This document shows positions 1 through 8,517 of a stretch of 31,907 bases of DNA, in pieces (position 1 is the stretch's first letter; each line of letters opens with the position of its first letter). Under the pieces are notes generated by a model. It made no database searches and had not been told where the DNA came from. It was given only the letters and a program-made list of their open reading frames with translations. The stretch covers positions 592 through 32,498 of the forward strand of contig DANX01000022.1 of assembly GCA_002502295.1 (NCBI GenBank), given 5' to 3'. The position numbers were made by a program, and so were the translations under genes. This stretch comes from Euryarchaeota archaeon UBA561 (GTDB taxonomy: Archaea > Thermoplasmatota > Poseidoniia > Poseidoniales > Poseidoniaceae).

Positions 1-550
1 AATTGACCCGTATTCGACCCGCCAATTCCCCAGCGAGGTTCAGCATCAATTGACGCAAACCGGCTTTGCTAGAGGTGTAGTGAGCAAGGCCTTCCCAAGC
101 TCGCCCCCACGACGTGTCGACGACAGCAACAACCGACCCTTGACCCCGTTCAAGTTCAGGCAGAAGCGCCTGGGTCAGCCAGAAGGGCGCCTCCATGTGG
201 AGGCGGTTCAGTGAACGAAAGGTTTCCAGCGCAATCGATTCAAAATCACCTTGGCTATAGAACGATGCATTGTGGACCAAACCGAACAGTCCAGAAGCGT
301 CAACCTTCGGATGCTTCTTGACCTCATCAATGAGCCTTGAAACATCGGCGTCAACCGTCAAATCGGCTTGAAGAACCGCCCCACGAACCTCTCCGTTTCG
401 AGCGTTGGAATCACCAATGATTTTGTTGGCAGATTCCACGGATGAGCGGACATGAATGAGAACATAACACCCTTCGTCCATGAGACGAGATGCGGTGGCT
501 GCTCCAAGCCGCTGTCCTGCGCCTGTGATGAGCACAACTTTCCCATGCAT
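1..550 (-). CDS. SDR family oxidoreductase, pteridine-reductase-like (C-terminus outside window)
   Basis: A short-chain dehydrogenase/reductase using NAD(P)H. The start is the ATG at 550 (MHGKVVLITGAGQRLG), which puts the Rossmann TGxxxGxG-type loop at residues 9-16. Further on are a VHNAS motif (the NNAG position of the family) followed by FYS, and the catalytic Tyr-Lys pair in HYTSSKAG near residue 162. The TGAGQRLG loop plus an xNASxFY segment resembles pteridine/dihydromonapterin reductases more than generic SDRs, so a pterin substrate is possible; this is inference. The frame is open to base 1, so the C-terminal third is missing. The gene is divergent from lipA. A TTCATGAATTAAA stretch about 20-30 nt upstream may be its TATA element. 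SDR membership is firm, substrate weak. Confidence 0.85.
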   Translation of the reverse strand, partial: MHGKVVLITGAGQRLGAATASRLMDEGCYVLIHVRSSVESANKIIGDSNARNGEVRGAVLQADLTVDADVSRLIDEVKKHPKVDASGLFGLVHNASFYSQGDFESIALETFRSLNRLHMEAPFWLTQALLPELERGQGSVVAVVDTSWGRAWEGLAHYTSSKAGLRQLMLNLAGELAGRIRVN

Positions 551-674
551 AAACCCCTCAAACCGCTTTAATTCATGAAGCCTCGTATCGGCGTTATCGA
601 GGAATTTGTGTTTCATTCGGTTCACACATCTTTTTTGGCGTCCACGAACTGGCGTGGGTAAGTGGGGGAGCAAC

Positions 675-1703
675 ATGACCGGCAAACAGCTCCCTATGGC
701 GTCGTCTTCACCGCCTCCAGCGCCCAAACGGCGCTTGCCCGATTGGTTCCGCACCAGCCTGCCAAGTGGGGAACAGCAAGTCACCTTCAACAACACAAAA
801 GCAGCGGTCAAGGACAACAAATTGCACACCGTTTGCGAAGAGGCGCGGTGCCCGAACATCCACGAGTGTTGGGCAAGCGGCGATGCAACCTTCATGGTCG
901 CTGGTCAAGAGTGCACACGTGGATGCAGGTTTTGCGCTGTGGGGACCATCACACGGCCTCCACCTTTGGACCCCGAAGAACCGCAACACCTTGCGGAGGC
1001 CGTCGCTTCAATGGATCTCCGCCATGCGGTTATCACGGTCGTCAACCGGGACGATCTGCCGGACAGTGGAGCCGACCACTACAAACAATGCATTGCTGCC
1101 GCAGCTCAGACAAATCCAAATCTCACGCTTGAATTGCTTTGCTCGGACCTCGCTGGCGATCTTGAAGCCTTGGCGCATTTGTTGAAAGAAAGTCCTTTGT
1201 CAGTATTTGCTCACAACGTAGAATGCGTGCCCCGTTTGGACAAAACAGTGCGGGACCCTCGGGCCTCGTTTGAGCAATCCCTTTCGATTCTTCGAGAAGC
1301 CAAGCGCCTGCGCCCTGACATCATCACAAAATCGTCCATCATGGTCGGTATCGGGGAAAGGGATGAAGAAATTGACGAGGCCCTCGTATCCCTCCGACAG
1401 GCAGGGGTGGACTTGGTCACCATTGGCCAATACCTTGCTCCATCCAACAAACACCTCCCCGTGGACCGTTTTCCAGAACCTGAACGCTACGATGAATGGG
1501 CGGACAAAGCCATCATGCTTGGATTTGCAGGCGTAGCAAGCGGGCCGTTGGTTCGCTCTTCTTACAAGGCTGGACTCTTGGTTCGCAAGACTCGGGACCC
1601 GGAGAACAGGGAAACCATGCTCGGCGCTTATGTTCGAGTGGCGAGACCCAAACCCAACCACCGACACCACTTAAGGCGGACGAGCACTGAGGTGAAACAA
1701 TGA
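675..1703 (+). CDS. lipA: Lipoyl synthase LipA
   Basis: Radical-SAM enzyme that inserts two sulfurs into the octanoyl chain on the E2 lipoyl domain. An N-terminal cysteine triad (C54, C59, C65 in CEEARCPNIHEC) binds the auxiliary iron-sulfur cluster. The radical-SAM cluster sits in CTRGCRFC (C80, C84, C87). The family motif NRDDLPDSGADHY and the C-terminal RSSYKAG are present. The frame is open from 606, but the ATG at 675 is preferred: it has a GGGGGAG ribosome site 5 nt upstream and gives 342 residues, close to the usual 300-340. Its TGA overlaps the next ATG as ATGA at 1700-1703. It is the first gene of an operon with the lipoate-dependent dehydrogenase complex that is its client. Identification is secure. 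Confidence 0.96.
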   Translation: MTGKQLPMASSSPPPAPKRRLPDWFRTSLPSGEQQVTFNNTKAAVKDNKLHTVCEEARCPNIHECWASGDATFMVAGQECTRGCRFCAVGTITRPPPLDPEEPQHLAEAVASMDLRHAVITVVNRDDLPDSGADHYKQCIAAAAQTNPNLTLELLCSDLAGDLEALAHLLKESPLSVFAHNVECVPRLDKTVRDPRASFEQSLSILREAKRLRPDIITKSSIMVGIGERDEEIDEALVSLRQAGVDLVTIGQYLAPSNKHLPVDRFPEPERYDEWADKAIMLGFAGVASGPLVRSSYKAGLLVRKTRDPENRETMLGAYVRVARPKPNHRHHLRRTSTEVKQ

Positions 1704-2941
1704 CGGAGCGGAGCACTGTTACGACTTCGCCCTACACCATTGGCGTCGCTCCTTTTCGACCTGGAGACGAACCCACTTTTGGTGGCAAATTTGTTGAACA
1801 ACCCGGGGACTTGAACCGTCCAAACCCAGCCACGTGCACGACGGAAGAAACAGCCCCGCATGCAAGAGGATTGATTCGAGTCCTGACCGACGATGGAGAG
1901 GCAAAGGGTGAATGGGACCCGAAGCTTGACCCTGCCACCCTCATCCAAGGCCTCGAGTACATGATGCGGCTACGTATTTTTGACGACCGAATGATCAAAA
2001 TGCAGCGAACGGGGAAACTTTCGTTTTACATGCGTTCCTTCGGCGAGGAAGCCGTGGCCATTGCGCAAACCATGGCACTGGAAGAACAGGACTGGATTTT
2101 CCCCTCCTATCGACAACCAGGAGCCCAGTTTGTTCGTGGACGAGACATGGTCAGCATGATTTGCCATTGCATCGGCAACACCGAAGACAATGTCCGAGGG
2201 CGCCAAATGCCCGTCCACTACACATGGAAAGAGGGACGGTTCATCTCTATCTCATCACCTGTCGGCACGCAATTTTCCCAAGCGGTGGGTGTGGCCATGG
2301 CCAGCGCTTACAAGGGCGATGACGAAGTGTGCATTTCATGGCTGGGCGACGGTACATCAGCTCAAGGCGACTATCATTATGCTCTCAACTTTGCTTCAAC
2401 GTTCAAACCCCCTGTGATTCTCAACGTCGTTAACAACCAGTGGGCGATTTCAACCCACGTTTCATTGGCGACCGGAGGCCGAACATTTGCCGAGCGAGGC
2501 TTGGCCTATGACATTCCTTCCTTCAGGGTAGATGGAAACGATTTCTTGGCACTCTACAGCGTGACGAAGTGGGCACGGGAACGTTCCACAGCAGGCCTCG
2601 GTCCAACCCACATCGAAGTCTACACGTACCGTGCTGGCGCTCACTCTTCTTCGGACGACCCTTCGGCCTACCGGCCAGGCAATGAATTTGAGACCTGGCC
2701 CGGGGGGGACCCTGTTCAACGTCTTCGTGAACACCTGGTCAAGATTGGCGAATGGGACGAAAAGAAAGACAAAGCCTTGGCCGACAAAATTGACACTGAG
2801 GTCATGGCGGCATACAAAGAAGCCTGTGAATTCGGCGACTTAGCCTCCGGCCCATACCCCCCGGCATCAACCATCTTCACCGAGGTGTATGAAACCGTGC
2901 CTTGGCACGTTCAAGAACAACGTGAGGAACTCGGGAAGTGA
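1700..2941 (+). CDS. 2-oxoacid (branched-chain type) dehydrogenase E1 alpha subunit
   Basis: Thiamine-diphosphate-dependent E1 alpha subunit, which decarboxylates a 2-oxoacid and passes the acyl group to lipoyl-E2. The ThDP motif starts at GDGTSAQGD (residues 216-224) and ends at VVNNQWAIS (243-251). RIFDDRMIKMQRTGKLSFY (92-110) and HSSSDDPSAYRP (315-326) are typical of branched-chain 2-oxoacid dehydrogenase E1 alpha, where the latter is the phosphorylation loop in animals. About 80 residues precede the conserved core, as in bacterial BkdA1-type proteins. The start overlaps the lipA stop (ATGA). E1 beta follows 9 nt downstream. The substrate could be branched-chain oxoacids, pyruvate or several; motifs favour branched-chain, but activity cannot be settled from sequence. 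Confidence 0.93.
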   Translation: MTERSTVTTSPYTIGVAPFRPGDEPTFGGKFVEQPGDLNRPNPATCTTEETAPHARGLIRVLTDDGEAKGEWDPKLDPATLIQGLEYMMRLRIFDDRMIKMQRTGKLSFYMRSFGEEAVAIAQTMALEEQDWIFPSYRQPGAQFVRGRDMVSMICHCIGNTEDNVRGRQMPVHYTWKEGRFISISSPVGTQFSQAVGVAMASAYKGDDEVCISWLGDGTSAQGDYHYALNFASTFKPPVILNVVNNQWAISTHVSLATGGRTFAERGLAYDIPSFRVDGNDFLALYSVTKWARERSTAGLGPTHIEVYTYRAGAHSSSDDPSAYRPGNEFETWPGGDPVQRLREHLVKIGEWDEKKDKALADKIDTEVMAAYKEACEFGDLASGPYPPASTIFTEVYETVPWHVQEQREELGK

Positions 2942-2950
2942 GGTGAGACC

Positions 2951-3961
2951 ATGGCAAAAATGAACATGATTGCTGCCCTCAACTCCGCCCTTGCCCACCA
3001 GTTGGAAAAGGATCCCAACGTCGTTATCTTTGGCGAAGACGTCGGTTACTTCGGAGGTGTATTCAGAGTCACCGCTGGCCTTCAAGAGCAATACGGACCT
3101 CATCGAGTCTTTGATTCGCCACTGGCGGAAGGTGGCATCGCTGCCATCGCCATGGGCATGGGGCTCAACGGTCTTCGACCTGTGGCTGAAATTCAGTTTG
3201 CCGATTACATCTTCCCAGCGTACGACCAAATCGTCAATGAAATCGCTAAACTACGCCACCGCTCCGGTGGGGAATTTTCCACCCCCGTCACCTTCCGTAC
3301 ACCGGCCGGCGGGGGCATCAAAGGCGGCCACCACCATTCCCAATCGCCTGAAGCACAATTCACTCATACTCCCGGCCTCAAAGTGGTGTATTGTTCAAAC
3401 CCGCGCAACGCCAAAGGCCTGCTCACCAGCGCCATTGAGTGCAACGACCCCGTCATTTTCTTTGAACCAAAACGATGCTACCGTGGCCCTTTCTACGGCG
3501 ATCCACACCATGTTCCTACGTGGAACGACCACCCAGAGGGCGAGGTCCCCGAGGAATACTACGCCATTCCCCTCGAAGAAGCGAACATCGTGCGAGAAGG
3601 AAACGCTTGCACCGTTATCGCATGGGGGGCTATGGTGCACGTGTCCGAGCAAGCCATCAAGAATTCCGGCGTCGATTGTGAACTCATTGACCTTCAGACC
3701 CTCGTCCCTTGGGACCGTGACACGGTGGTCAATTCGGTAAAGAAAACCGGGCGTTGCGTCATCGTCCACGAAGCCCCCAAGACCAGTGGATTTGGCGCTG
3801 AGATGAGCGCATCCATTCAAGAACGATGTTTCTATCATCTTGAAGCGCCAATTGAACGCGTTACCGGATGGGACACACCGTTCCCTCACACGACAGAATG
3901 GGATTACCTGCCCAGTCCATCTCGCATTGCTGAAGCCATACACAGAACACAGGAGGAATGA
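2951..3961 (+). CDS. 2-oxoacid (branched-chain type) dehydrogenase E1 beta subunit
   Basis: Partner of E1 alpha in an alpha2beta2 heterotetramer. The 336 residues cover the pyrimidine-binding transketolase domain (GEDVGYFGGVFRVTAGL near 28-44; GIAAIAMGMGLNGLRPVAEIQFADY near 62-86) and the C-terminal transketolase domain (ELIDLQTLVPWDRDTV near 244). The GGHHHSQSPEAQFTHTPGLKV segment is characteristic of branched-chain and pyruvate E1 beta. A GAGGTGAG ribosome site lies just upstream (2940-2947) and the spacing to E1 alpha is 9 nt. The stop overlaps the first possible ATG of E2, which points to translational coupling. Length matches the family (320-340). Family assignment is firm; substrate is open, as for E1 alpha. 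Confidence 0.94.
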   Translation: MAKMNMIAALNSALAHQLEKDPNVVIFGEDVGYFGGVFRVTAGLQEQYGPHRVFDSPLAEGGIAAIAMGMGLNGLRPVAEIQFADYIFPAYDQIVNEIAKLRHRSGGEFSTPVTFRTPAGGGIKGGHHHSQSPEAQFTHTPGLKVVYCSNPRNAKGLLTSAIECNDPVIFFEPKRCYRGPFYGDPHHVPTWNDHPEGEVPEEYYAIPLEEANIVREGNACTVIAWGAMVHVSEQAIKNSGVDCELIDLQTLVPWDRDTVVNSVKKTGRCVIVHEAPKTSGFGAEMSASIQERCFYHLEAPIERVTGWDTPFPHTTEWDYLPSPSRIAEAIHRTQEE

Positions 3962-3963
3962 AC

Positions 3964-5244
3964 ATGGGAAAATTTGAGTTTAAACTGCCCGATATCGGTG
4001 AAGGTGTCGTTGAAGGTGAGATTGTGGAATGGATGGTTGCCGTGGGCGATGCCGTCAAAGAGGACGATCCCATTTTGTCCGTCATGACCGACAAAGCGAC
4101 CGTGGAAATTCCAGCACCGTGTGACGGAACCGTCGCCAGCATGGTTGGAGATGCTGGTGATATTCTTCCTGTAGGCGTGGTTTGCATCGTCTTTGACGTC
4201 GATGGAGACGGCAATGCCTCAGAAGCCGCCGAACCGGTTGCTGAAGCAACACCAGCACCTGAAGAAACGGCTGCTCCGGTTGAAGAAAAGAAGGCCCCAA
4301 CCACTGCCGCACCTCCGGCACCCTCCCCCGCCGCAGCCGCCCCTGTTTCACGAGCCCCTGGCACCAAAGCCCTCGCCTCACCTGCTGTACGACAACGCGC
4401 TCGAGCCGCTAACATTGACTTGCAACTCGTCGCAGGCTCGGGACCTGCTGGCCGCATTAGCCACGCCGACCTTGACCGACACATTGCTGGTGGAGCCTCC
4501 GGTGCCACACCATCGATGCCGATGGGAGGTGTGCCCAAGGTCGCACGAAACGGTACAGAGGACATCAAGGTCATCGGACTGCGACGTAAAATCGCTGACG
4601 GCATGATGGCGTCCTACAGCACCATTCCTCACTTCTCCTATTTCGAAGAGGTCGACGTGACCGAACTTGAGGCCCTTCGCCAACACCTCAACGCAACTCG
4701 TCCCGAAGGAGCGCCAAAGCTCACTTACCTCCCCTTCATCATGCAAGCCTTGGTCAAGGCACTGGCTCAACGACCAGAATGCAATGCTGTTTATGACGAT
4801 GAAGCGGGCGTTGTAACCCGACACGAAGCCATCAACCTCGGCATCGCTACGCAAACCGATCGAGGCCTCTACGTCCCGGTTGTCAAACACGTTGAAGGAA
4901 TGGACATATGGCAATCTGCTGCTGAAATGGGACGCGTCACACAAGCCACACGCGATGGAAAAGCAGGCGTTGATGATTTGACAGGTTCAACGTTCACCAT
5001 CACGAGCCTTGGCCGCCTTGGCGGACTCGGTGCAACACCAATCATCAACAAACCTGAAGTCGGCATCCTGGGCGTTCACAATGCCAAAGACCGAGCCGTG
5101 GTCCAAAACGGTCACGTTGTGGTTCGCCGCATCATGAACCTCTCATCATCGTGGGACCACCGTGTCGTTGACGGCCACGACGGAGCCAGTTTGGTTCAGT
5201 TGCTGAAGTCGTACCTTGAACACCCTGCCACCATTTTCATGTGA
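3964..5244 (+). CDS. Dihydrolipoamide acyltransferase E2
   Basis: Core acyltransferase of the complex, which moves the acyl group from lipoyl-lysine to CoA. Domain order: lipoyl domain (1-75) with the modified lysine at K44 in VMTDKATVEI; an Ala/Pro/Glu-rich flexible linker (about 80-135); a peripheral-subunit binding domain (SPAVRQRARAANIDL...GRISHADL, about 138-175); and a catalytic domain (about 200-426) ending with SSSWDHRVVDGHDG, which holds the His and Asp active-site residues. The first ATG at 3958 overlaps the E1 beta stop but sits 1 nt after AGGAGG (3951-3956). The ATG at 3964 has a 7-nt spacing and is preferred, giving 426 residues. Only one lipoyl domain is present, as in branched-chain E2. 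LipA/LipB in the window supply the cofactor. Confidence 0.95.
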   Translation: MGKFEFKLPDIGEGVVEGEIVEWMVAVGDAVKEDDPILSVMTDKATVEIPAPCDGTVASMVGDAGDILPVGVVCIVFDVDGDGNASEAAEPVAEATPAPEETAAPVEEKKAPTTAAPPAPSPAAAAPVSRAPGTKALASPAVRQRARAANIDLQLVAGSGPAGRISHADLDRHIAGGASGATPSMPMGGVPKVARNGTEDIKVIGLRRKIADGMMASYSTIPHFSYFEEVDVTELEALRQHLNATRPEGAPKLTYLPFIMQALVKALAQRPECNAVYDDEAGVVTRHEAINLGIATQTDRGLYVPVVKHVEGMDIWQSAAEMGRVTQATRDGKAGVDDLTGSTFTITSLGRLGGLGATPIINKPEVGILGVHNAKDRAVVQNGHVVVRRIMNLSSSWDHRVVDGHDGASLVQLLKSYLEHPATIFM

Positions 5245-5251
5245 GGTGTGA

Positions 5252-6685
5252 ATGATGAAGATGAAGGAATGCCAAGTACTCGTTATCGGCGCGGGACCAG
5301 GTGGCTATGTCGCTGCCATTCGATCCGCTCAACTCGGCCTCAAAACCATCATTGTTGAAGGAGAGCGAGCCGGCGGAACATGCCTCATCCGCGGATGTAT
5401 ACCAAGCAAAGCGCTCATTCATGCTGCTCATACCTTCCACAACCTGGCCAAGCATGCGAAGAAAGACGGCCACATGGGCATCTCCATCCCCGGTCCTGCC
5501 GAGCTGGACATGGGAAACTTGGTCGGCTGGAAGGAAGGCATCGTCGATCGCCTCAACAAAGGCGTGGAAGCCCTCCTCAAGAACGCAGGGGCAGAACTGG
5601 TGTCTGGATGGGCCGTGTTTCAAGACGCCAAAACCGTGAAGATCGGTGAAGGCAAAGATGCTACGCTGATTCAGGCTGAACACGTCATCATGGCTCAAGG
5701 CTCTGTCCCCATTGAACTGCCCTTCATGCCCTTTAGTGAGCATGTGCTTTCATCCCGTGAAGCCCTTTCACTTGAAACCCTGCCAGACCACGTTGTCGTG
5801 GTCGGCGGAGGATACATCGGCCTTGAGCTTGGTATTACCTACCGAATGCTTGGGTCCGAAGTGACCGTGGTCGAAGCCATGGATTCAGTACTTCCGTTGT
5901 TCGACAAAGAACTGCGGCGGCCGCTGGAGTTGTTCCTCAAAAAGAACAAGATCAAGGTCCACACCGGTGTGTTTGCAAAGGGCGCCGAAGATGCAAAAGG
6001 CGGCAAAGTGCAGCTTAACTTCATTGACAAGAACGAAAAAGACGACAAAAAAATGCAGCACATCCTCGCCGACAAAGTCCTCGTGACCGTCGGGCGAAAA
6101 CCATCATCTTCTGGGCTTGAGGCAACCGGGATTGCTTTGGATGAGCGAGGCTATGTCAAGGTCAACGAGCGCTGTGAAACCAACATGAAAGGTGTCTACG
6201 CCATCGGTGATTTGTGTGACCTTGGCGAGATGCTGGCTCACGTGGCATCGTTCCAAGGAGAAATGGTGGCTGAACTTATCGCTGGGCACAAGCGAGCCTA
6301 CGACCCCGTCGCCGTCCCCGCCATTGTGTTCACCGAACCAGAAATCGTTTCAGTCGGTCTCTCACCCGAACAAGCAAAAGAAGCCGGCCATCCAGTCATT
6401 ACCGGAAAATTCCCTCTTGCGGCCAACGGGCGCTCGTTAACCCAAGAAGCCGAAAAAACCGGCGGCTTTGTCCGCGTGGTGGCTCGGGAAGACGACCATC
6501 GCATTCTCGGGATTCAAGGCGTTGGTACACACATCAGCGAACTCGTTGGTGAATGGACCTTGGCCCTTGAGATGGGCGCTGTTCTCGAAGACATCGCTCA
6601 CACCATCCACGCTCATCCAACGATGACGGAGATGACCCATGAGGGCGTTCTCGACACGCTGGGACACGCCATCCACAAGATGTGA
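5252..6685 (+). CDS. lpdA: Dihydrolipoyl dehydrogenase E3
   Basis: FAD-dependent disulfide oxidoreductase that reoxidises dihydrolipoamide on E2 with NAD+. FAD-binding GAGPGGYVAA begins at about residue 13. The redox-active disulfide is C44/C49 in GGTCLIRGCIPSKAL; most relatives read CLNxGC, so LIR between the cysteines is a small departure. The NAD-binding motif GGGYIGLELG is central, the second FAD motif is YAIGDLC, and the C-terminal dimer domain carries the active-site His-Glu in HAHPTMTEMTHE. There are two candidate ATGs, 5252 and 5255; the GAGGTG at 5243-5248 fits 5255 slightly better. Last gene of the lipA-E1-E2-E3 operon, convergent with the transporter gene 35 nt away. Length of 477 is normal. 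Confidence 0.96.
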   Translation: MMKMKECQVLVIGAGPGGYVAAIRSAQLGLKTIIVEGERAGGTCLIRGCIPSKALIHAAHTFHNLAKHAKKDGHMGISIPGPAELDMGNLVGWKEGIVDRLNKGVEALLKNAGAELVSGWAVFQDAKTVKIGEGKDATLIQAEHVIMAQGSVPIELPFMPFSEHVLSSREALSLETLPDHVVVVGGGYIGLELGITYRMLGSEVTVVEAMDSVLPLFDKELRRPLELFLKKNKIKVHTGVFAKGAEDAKGGKVQLNFIDKNEKDDKKMQHILADKVLVTVGRKPSSSGLEATGIALDERGYVKVNERCETNMKGVYAIGDLCDLGEMLAHVASFQGEMVAELIAGHKRAYDPVAVPAIVFTEPEIVSVGLSPEQAKEAGHPVITGKFPLAANGRSLTQEAEKTGGFVRVVAREDDHRILGIQGVGTHISELVGEWTLALEMGAVLEDIAHTIHAHPTMTEMTHEGVLDTLGHAIHKM

Positions 6686-6720
6686 AGTGTCTTGCCCGGC
6701 GCTCCTGCCGCTCTTCCTGT

Positions 6721-7782
6721 TTATTCTTCCTCAGCGTCGTTGGCCATCATAACGGCGATTGGTCGTGTGCGTTCATTTTCATCAAGAATGAGCCGTGCCA
6801 TGATGATCATCGGAGCACCGATGATGGCTCCAGCGATTCCCCAAACCTGAGAGAAGACCATCACCGTGAGAAGCAAGACAAGGGGGGAGATGCCGATTTT
6901 AGCCCCTGAGAGATTTGGCTCGACAAGTGAACCAAACATTTGCTGATTCCCAATCAAAAGAACGAGCATTAAGACGGCTGTCATCGGTTCAAGCATAATG
7001 AAGCCGATGAGCACGGGCGGGATGGTGGCGAAAAGCGCGCCAAGGATGGGGATAAAGTCAAGCAAAAAGCATAGCACACCGAACAAAAACCAGCCAGGAA
7101 TGTCAAACCCGAGAGGAGAGATGATGATGGTCATCACCACGGCTTGGCCGCCGCTGCACGTGACTTTGGAGACAACATAAGCGCTGATGGATTCTGTGGA
7201 ATCATGCACAATTTTACGTGCTCGCCCGGTTGATTGTGGAAAAGCTACGTTGAAACGTTTAGCGATGGTGTGCTCTTCAAGGATGATAAAGAGGAGAAAA
7301 ATGAGGACGGTGATCATCGTTCCAACAAACGCACCAAGTGAACCAAGAATCGCCAGAACAAACGTCTCAATGTTGCTTGGCGAGGCCAGTACATCGACCC
7401 AACTTGAGTCTGAAAAAATAATCTCGAGGCCGTAAAGATCGGATTGGGCATACTTCGCCCTTTTTTCTTCAAGAGCAGCCGTGATTTCGGGAACTTCATC
7501 AACAAACAATGAGAGTTGTTCATAGAGGAAAATCGAAATGAAATACATCGTGATGATGAAGGTGAGAAGGACCACCCCATAAGAAACAAAACGGTTTCCA
7601 ACTTTTCCGTGTATGAACTGCTCTGGAGGCTTGATCAAAAAGAACAGCAGGACGGCAATGGCCAACGGCATGAGGATGGGTTTGAGGTGCACCAAGGCCA
7701 AATACACGACCACACCGACAATGGCCACACTCGCTGCCGTGGTTCGTTTTGAATCAATGCCAACTTTGGAAAGGGGTTCCAT
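6721..7782 (-). CDS. AI-2E family transporter (PerM/UPF0118-like membrane protein)
   Basis: Polytopic membrane protein of the AI-2E/PerM family (PF01594). About 353 residues, with an N-terminal helix pair (VAIVGVVVYLALV, LMPLAIAVLLFFLI), a soluble middle stretch, and four to five C-terminal helices ending in VFSQVWGIAGAIIGAPMIIM, a glycine-rich signature of the family. Members export diverse small molecules or act as Na+/H+ antiporters; the autoinducer name should not be taken as evidence of quorum sensing. Start: a GTG at 7788 is possible, but the ATG at 7782 (MEPLSKVG) is preferred, and a CCTTAGAT stretch lies about 22-29 nt upstream of it. Convergent with lpdA. Family call is good; substrate unknown. 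Confidence 0.85.
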   Translation of the reverse strand: MEPLSKVGIDSKRTTAASVAIVGVVVYLALVHLKPILMPLAIAVLLFFLIKPPEQFIHGKVGNRFVSYGVVLLTFIITMYFISIFLYEQLSLFVDEVPEITAALEEKRAKYAQSDLYGLEIIFSDSSWVDVLASPSNIETFVLAILGSLGAFVGTMITVLIFLLFIILEEHTIAKRFNVAFPQSTGRARKIVHDSTESISAYVVSKVTCSGGQAVVMTIIISPLGFDIPGWFLFGVLCFLLDFIPILGALFATIPPVLIGFIMLEPMTAVLMLVLLIGNQQMFGSLVEPNLSGAKIGISPLVLLLTVMVFSQVWGIAGAIIGAPMIIMARLILDENERTRPIAVMMANDAEEE

Positions 7783-7897
7783 GCACACGGATTATTGAAG
7801 ATTCATCTAAGGTTTCCCCCGATTTAACTCGATAAAATCCAGTTCCAAAGGAACCAACTCCAGAGGGACTCCTGTACCAAGCATGCCGGCTGAAGAG

Positions 7898-7903
7898 TTA
7901 TAC
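7898..7903 (+). promoter_or_regulatory. Candidate TATA element of the zinc-ribbon membrane gene
   Basis: TTATAC lies 24-29 nt before the ATG at 7927. There is no clear ribosome site before that ATG, so a leaderless transcript is likely. This supports 7927 over the in-frame GTG at 7912, which would sit too close to the box. Confidence 0.45.
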
Positions 7904-7926
7904 CAACCTGAGTGGAAAAGAAGGGC

Positions 7927-8499
7927 ATGCATCAATTGGCCTGTCCCCATTGTGGCCAGAAGATTAAGACAAAAAAACTCGTTGTAGGCACAGTGCTTTG
8001 TCCAAAGTGCAATCAGAAATTTCGAACGAAAGCCCCGACACCACCAACATCAGAACCTCAACTTACCCCGAGAGAAAGGGATGAACACATCAGGATGCTC
8101 ATCATGACGCCAGTGGGCATTATGTTCCTTCTCCTTGGATTTGTTCTGCTCAACCGTTTTGGCGATATAGACAACCTGTTTTCGTTCATCAATCCCCTTT
8201 TCCTCGCTCCTTTCTTTTGCGGTCTCTTTTTCCTTACACCTGCCATGTTTGCTTTTCTCAGAAAACAGAACGACCCAGTTGGCCTAAACACTCAATCCCA
8301 CCACCATCTACAGGGCAGAAGTAAACCACAGCCACCCGTGGACCGCAGGGCAGAGAATGCTGTTATGGGCTTCTTCGGCTCAATGGCCATCATCATGGGC
8401 GTGATTTTGGTGGTGTTCGTCATTGTCGCACTTTACATAGTGATGTTCGTTTTGACGTGGATTAGTGAAAATGGATTACCGCTTTTTAGCGGTTGGTGA
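7927..8499 (+). CDS. Zinc-ribbon membrane protein of unknown function
   Basis: About 190 residues, not recognised as a named family. The N-terminus is a zinc ribbon: CPHC near residue 6 and CPKC about 20 residues later, likely a four-cysteine zinc site on the cytoplasmic side. Three hydrophobic segments follow: one near 60-80 (MTPVGIMFLLLGFVLL), one near 90-115 (LFLAPFFCGLFFLTPAMFAFL) and a C-terminal one (FFGSMAIIMGVILVVFVIVALYIVMFV). A polar His/Gln-rich loop joins the second and third. The protein at 18858-19583 has the same plan (N-terminal CxxC-x(n)-CxxC ribbon, then membrane helices), so the two may be distant paralogues. Promoter evidence favours the ATG at 7927. Convergent with the desaturase gene, 18 nt away. 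Confidence 0.7.
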   Translation: MHQLACPHCGQKIKTKKLVVGTVLCPKCNQKFRTKAPTPPTSEPQLTPRERDEHIRMLIMTPVGIMFLLLGFVLLNRFGDIDNLFSFINPLFLAPFFCGLFFLTPAMFAFLRKQNDPVGLNTQSHHHLQGRSKPQPPVDRRAENAVMGFFGSMAIIMGVILVVFVIVALYIVMFVLTWISENGLPLFSGW

Positions 8500-8517
8500 G
8501 CGTTTGAAAAACAGGTT

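Noticed and set aside
606..674. N-terminal extension of lipA
   Set aside because: No ribosome site before 606, composition unlike LipA, and a good site lies before the ATG at 675.
3861..4604. Long minus-strand frame of 247 codons
   Set aside because: Antisense to the E1 beta/E2 genes; Ala/Pro-rich because it mirrors the E2 linker. No family features.
6686..6720. Terminator between lpdA and the transporter gene
   Set aside because: No hairpin with T run in the 35-nt gap on either strand.
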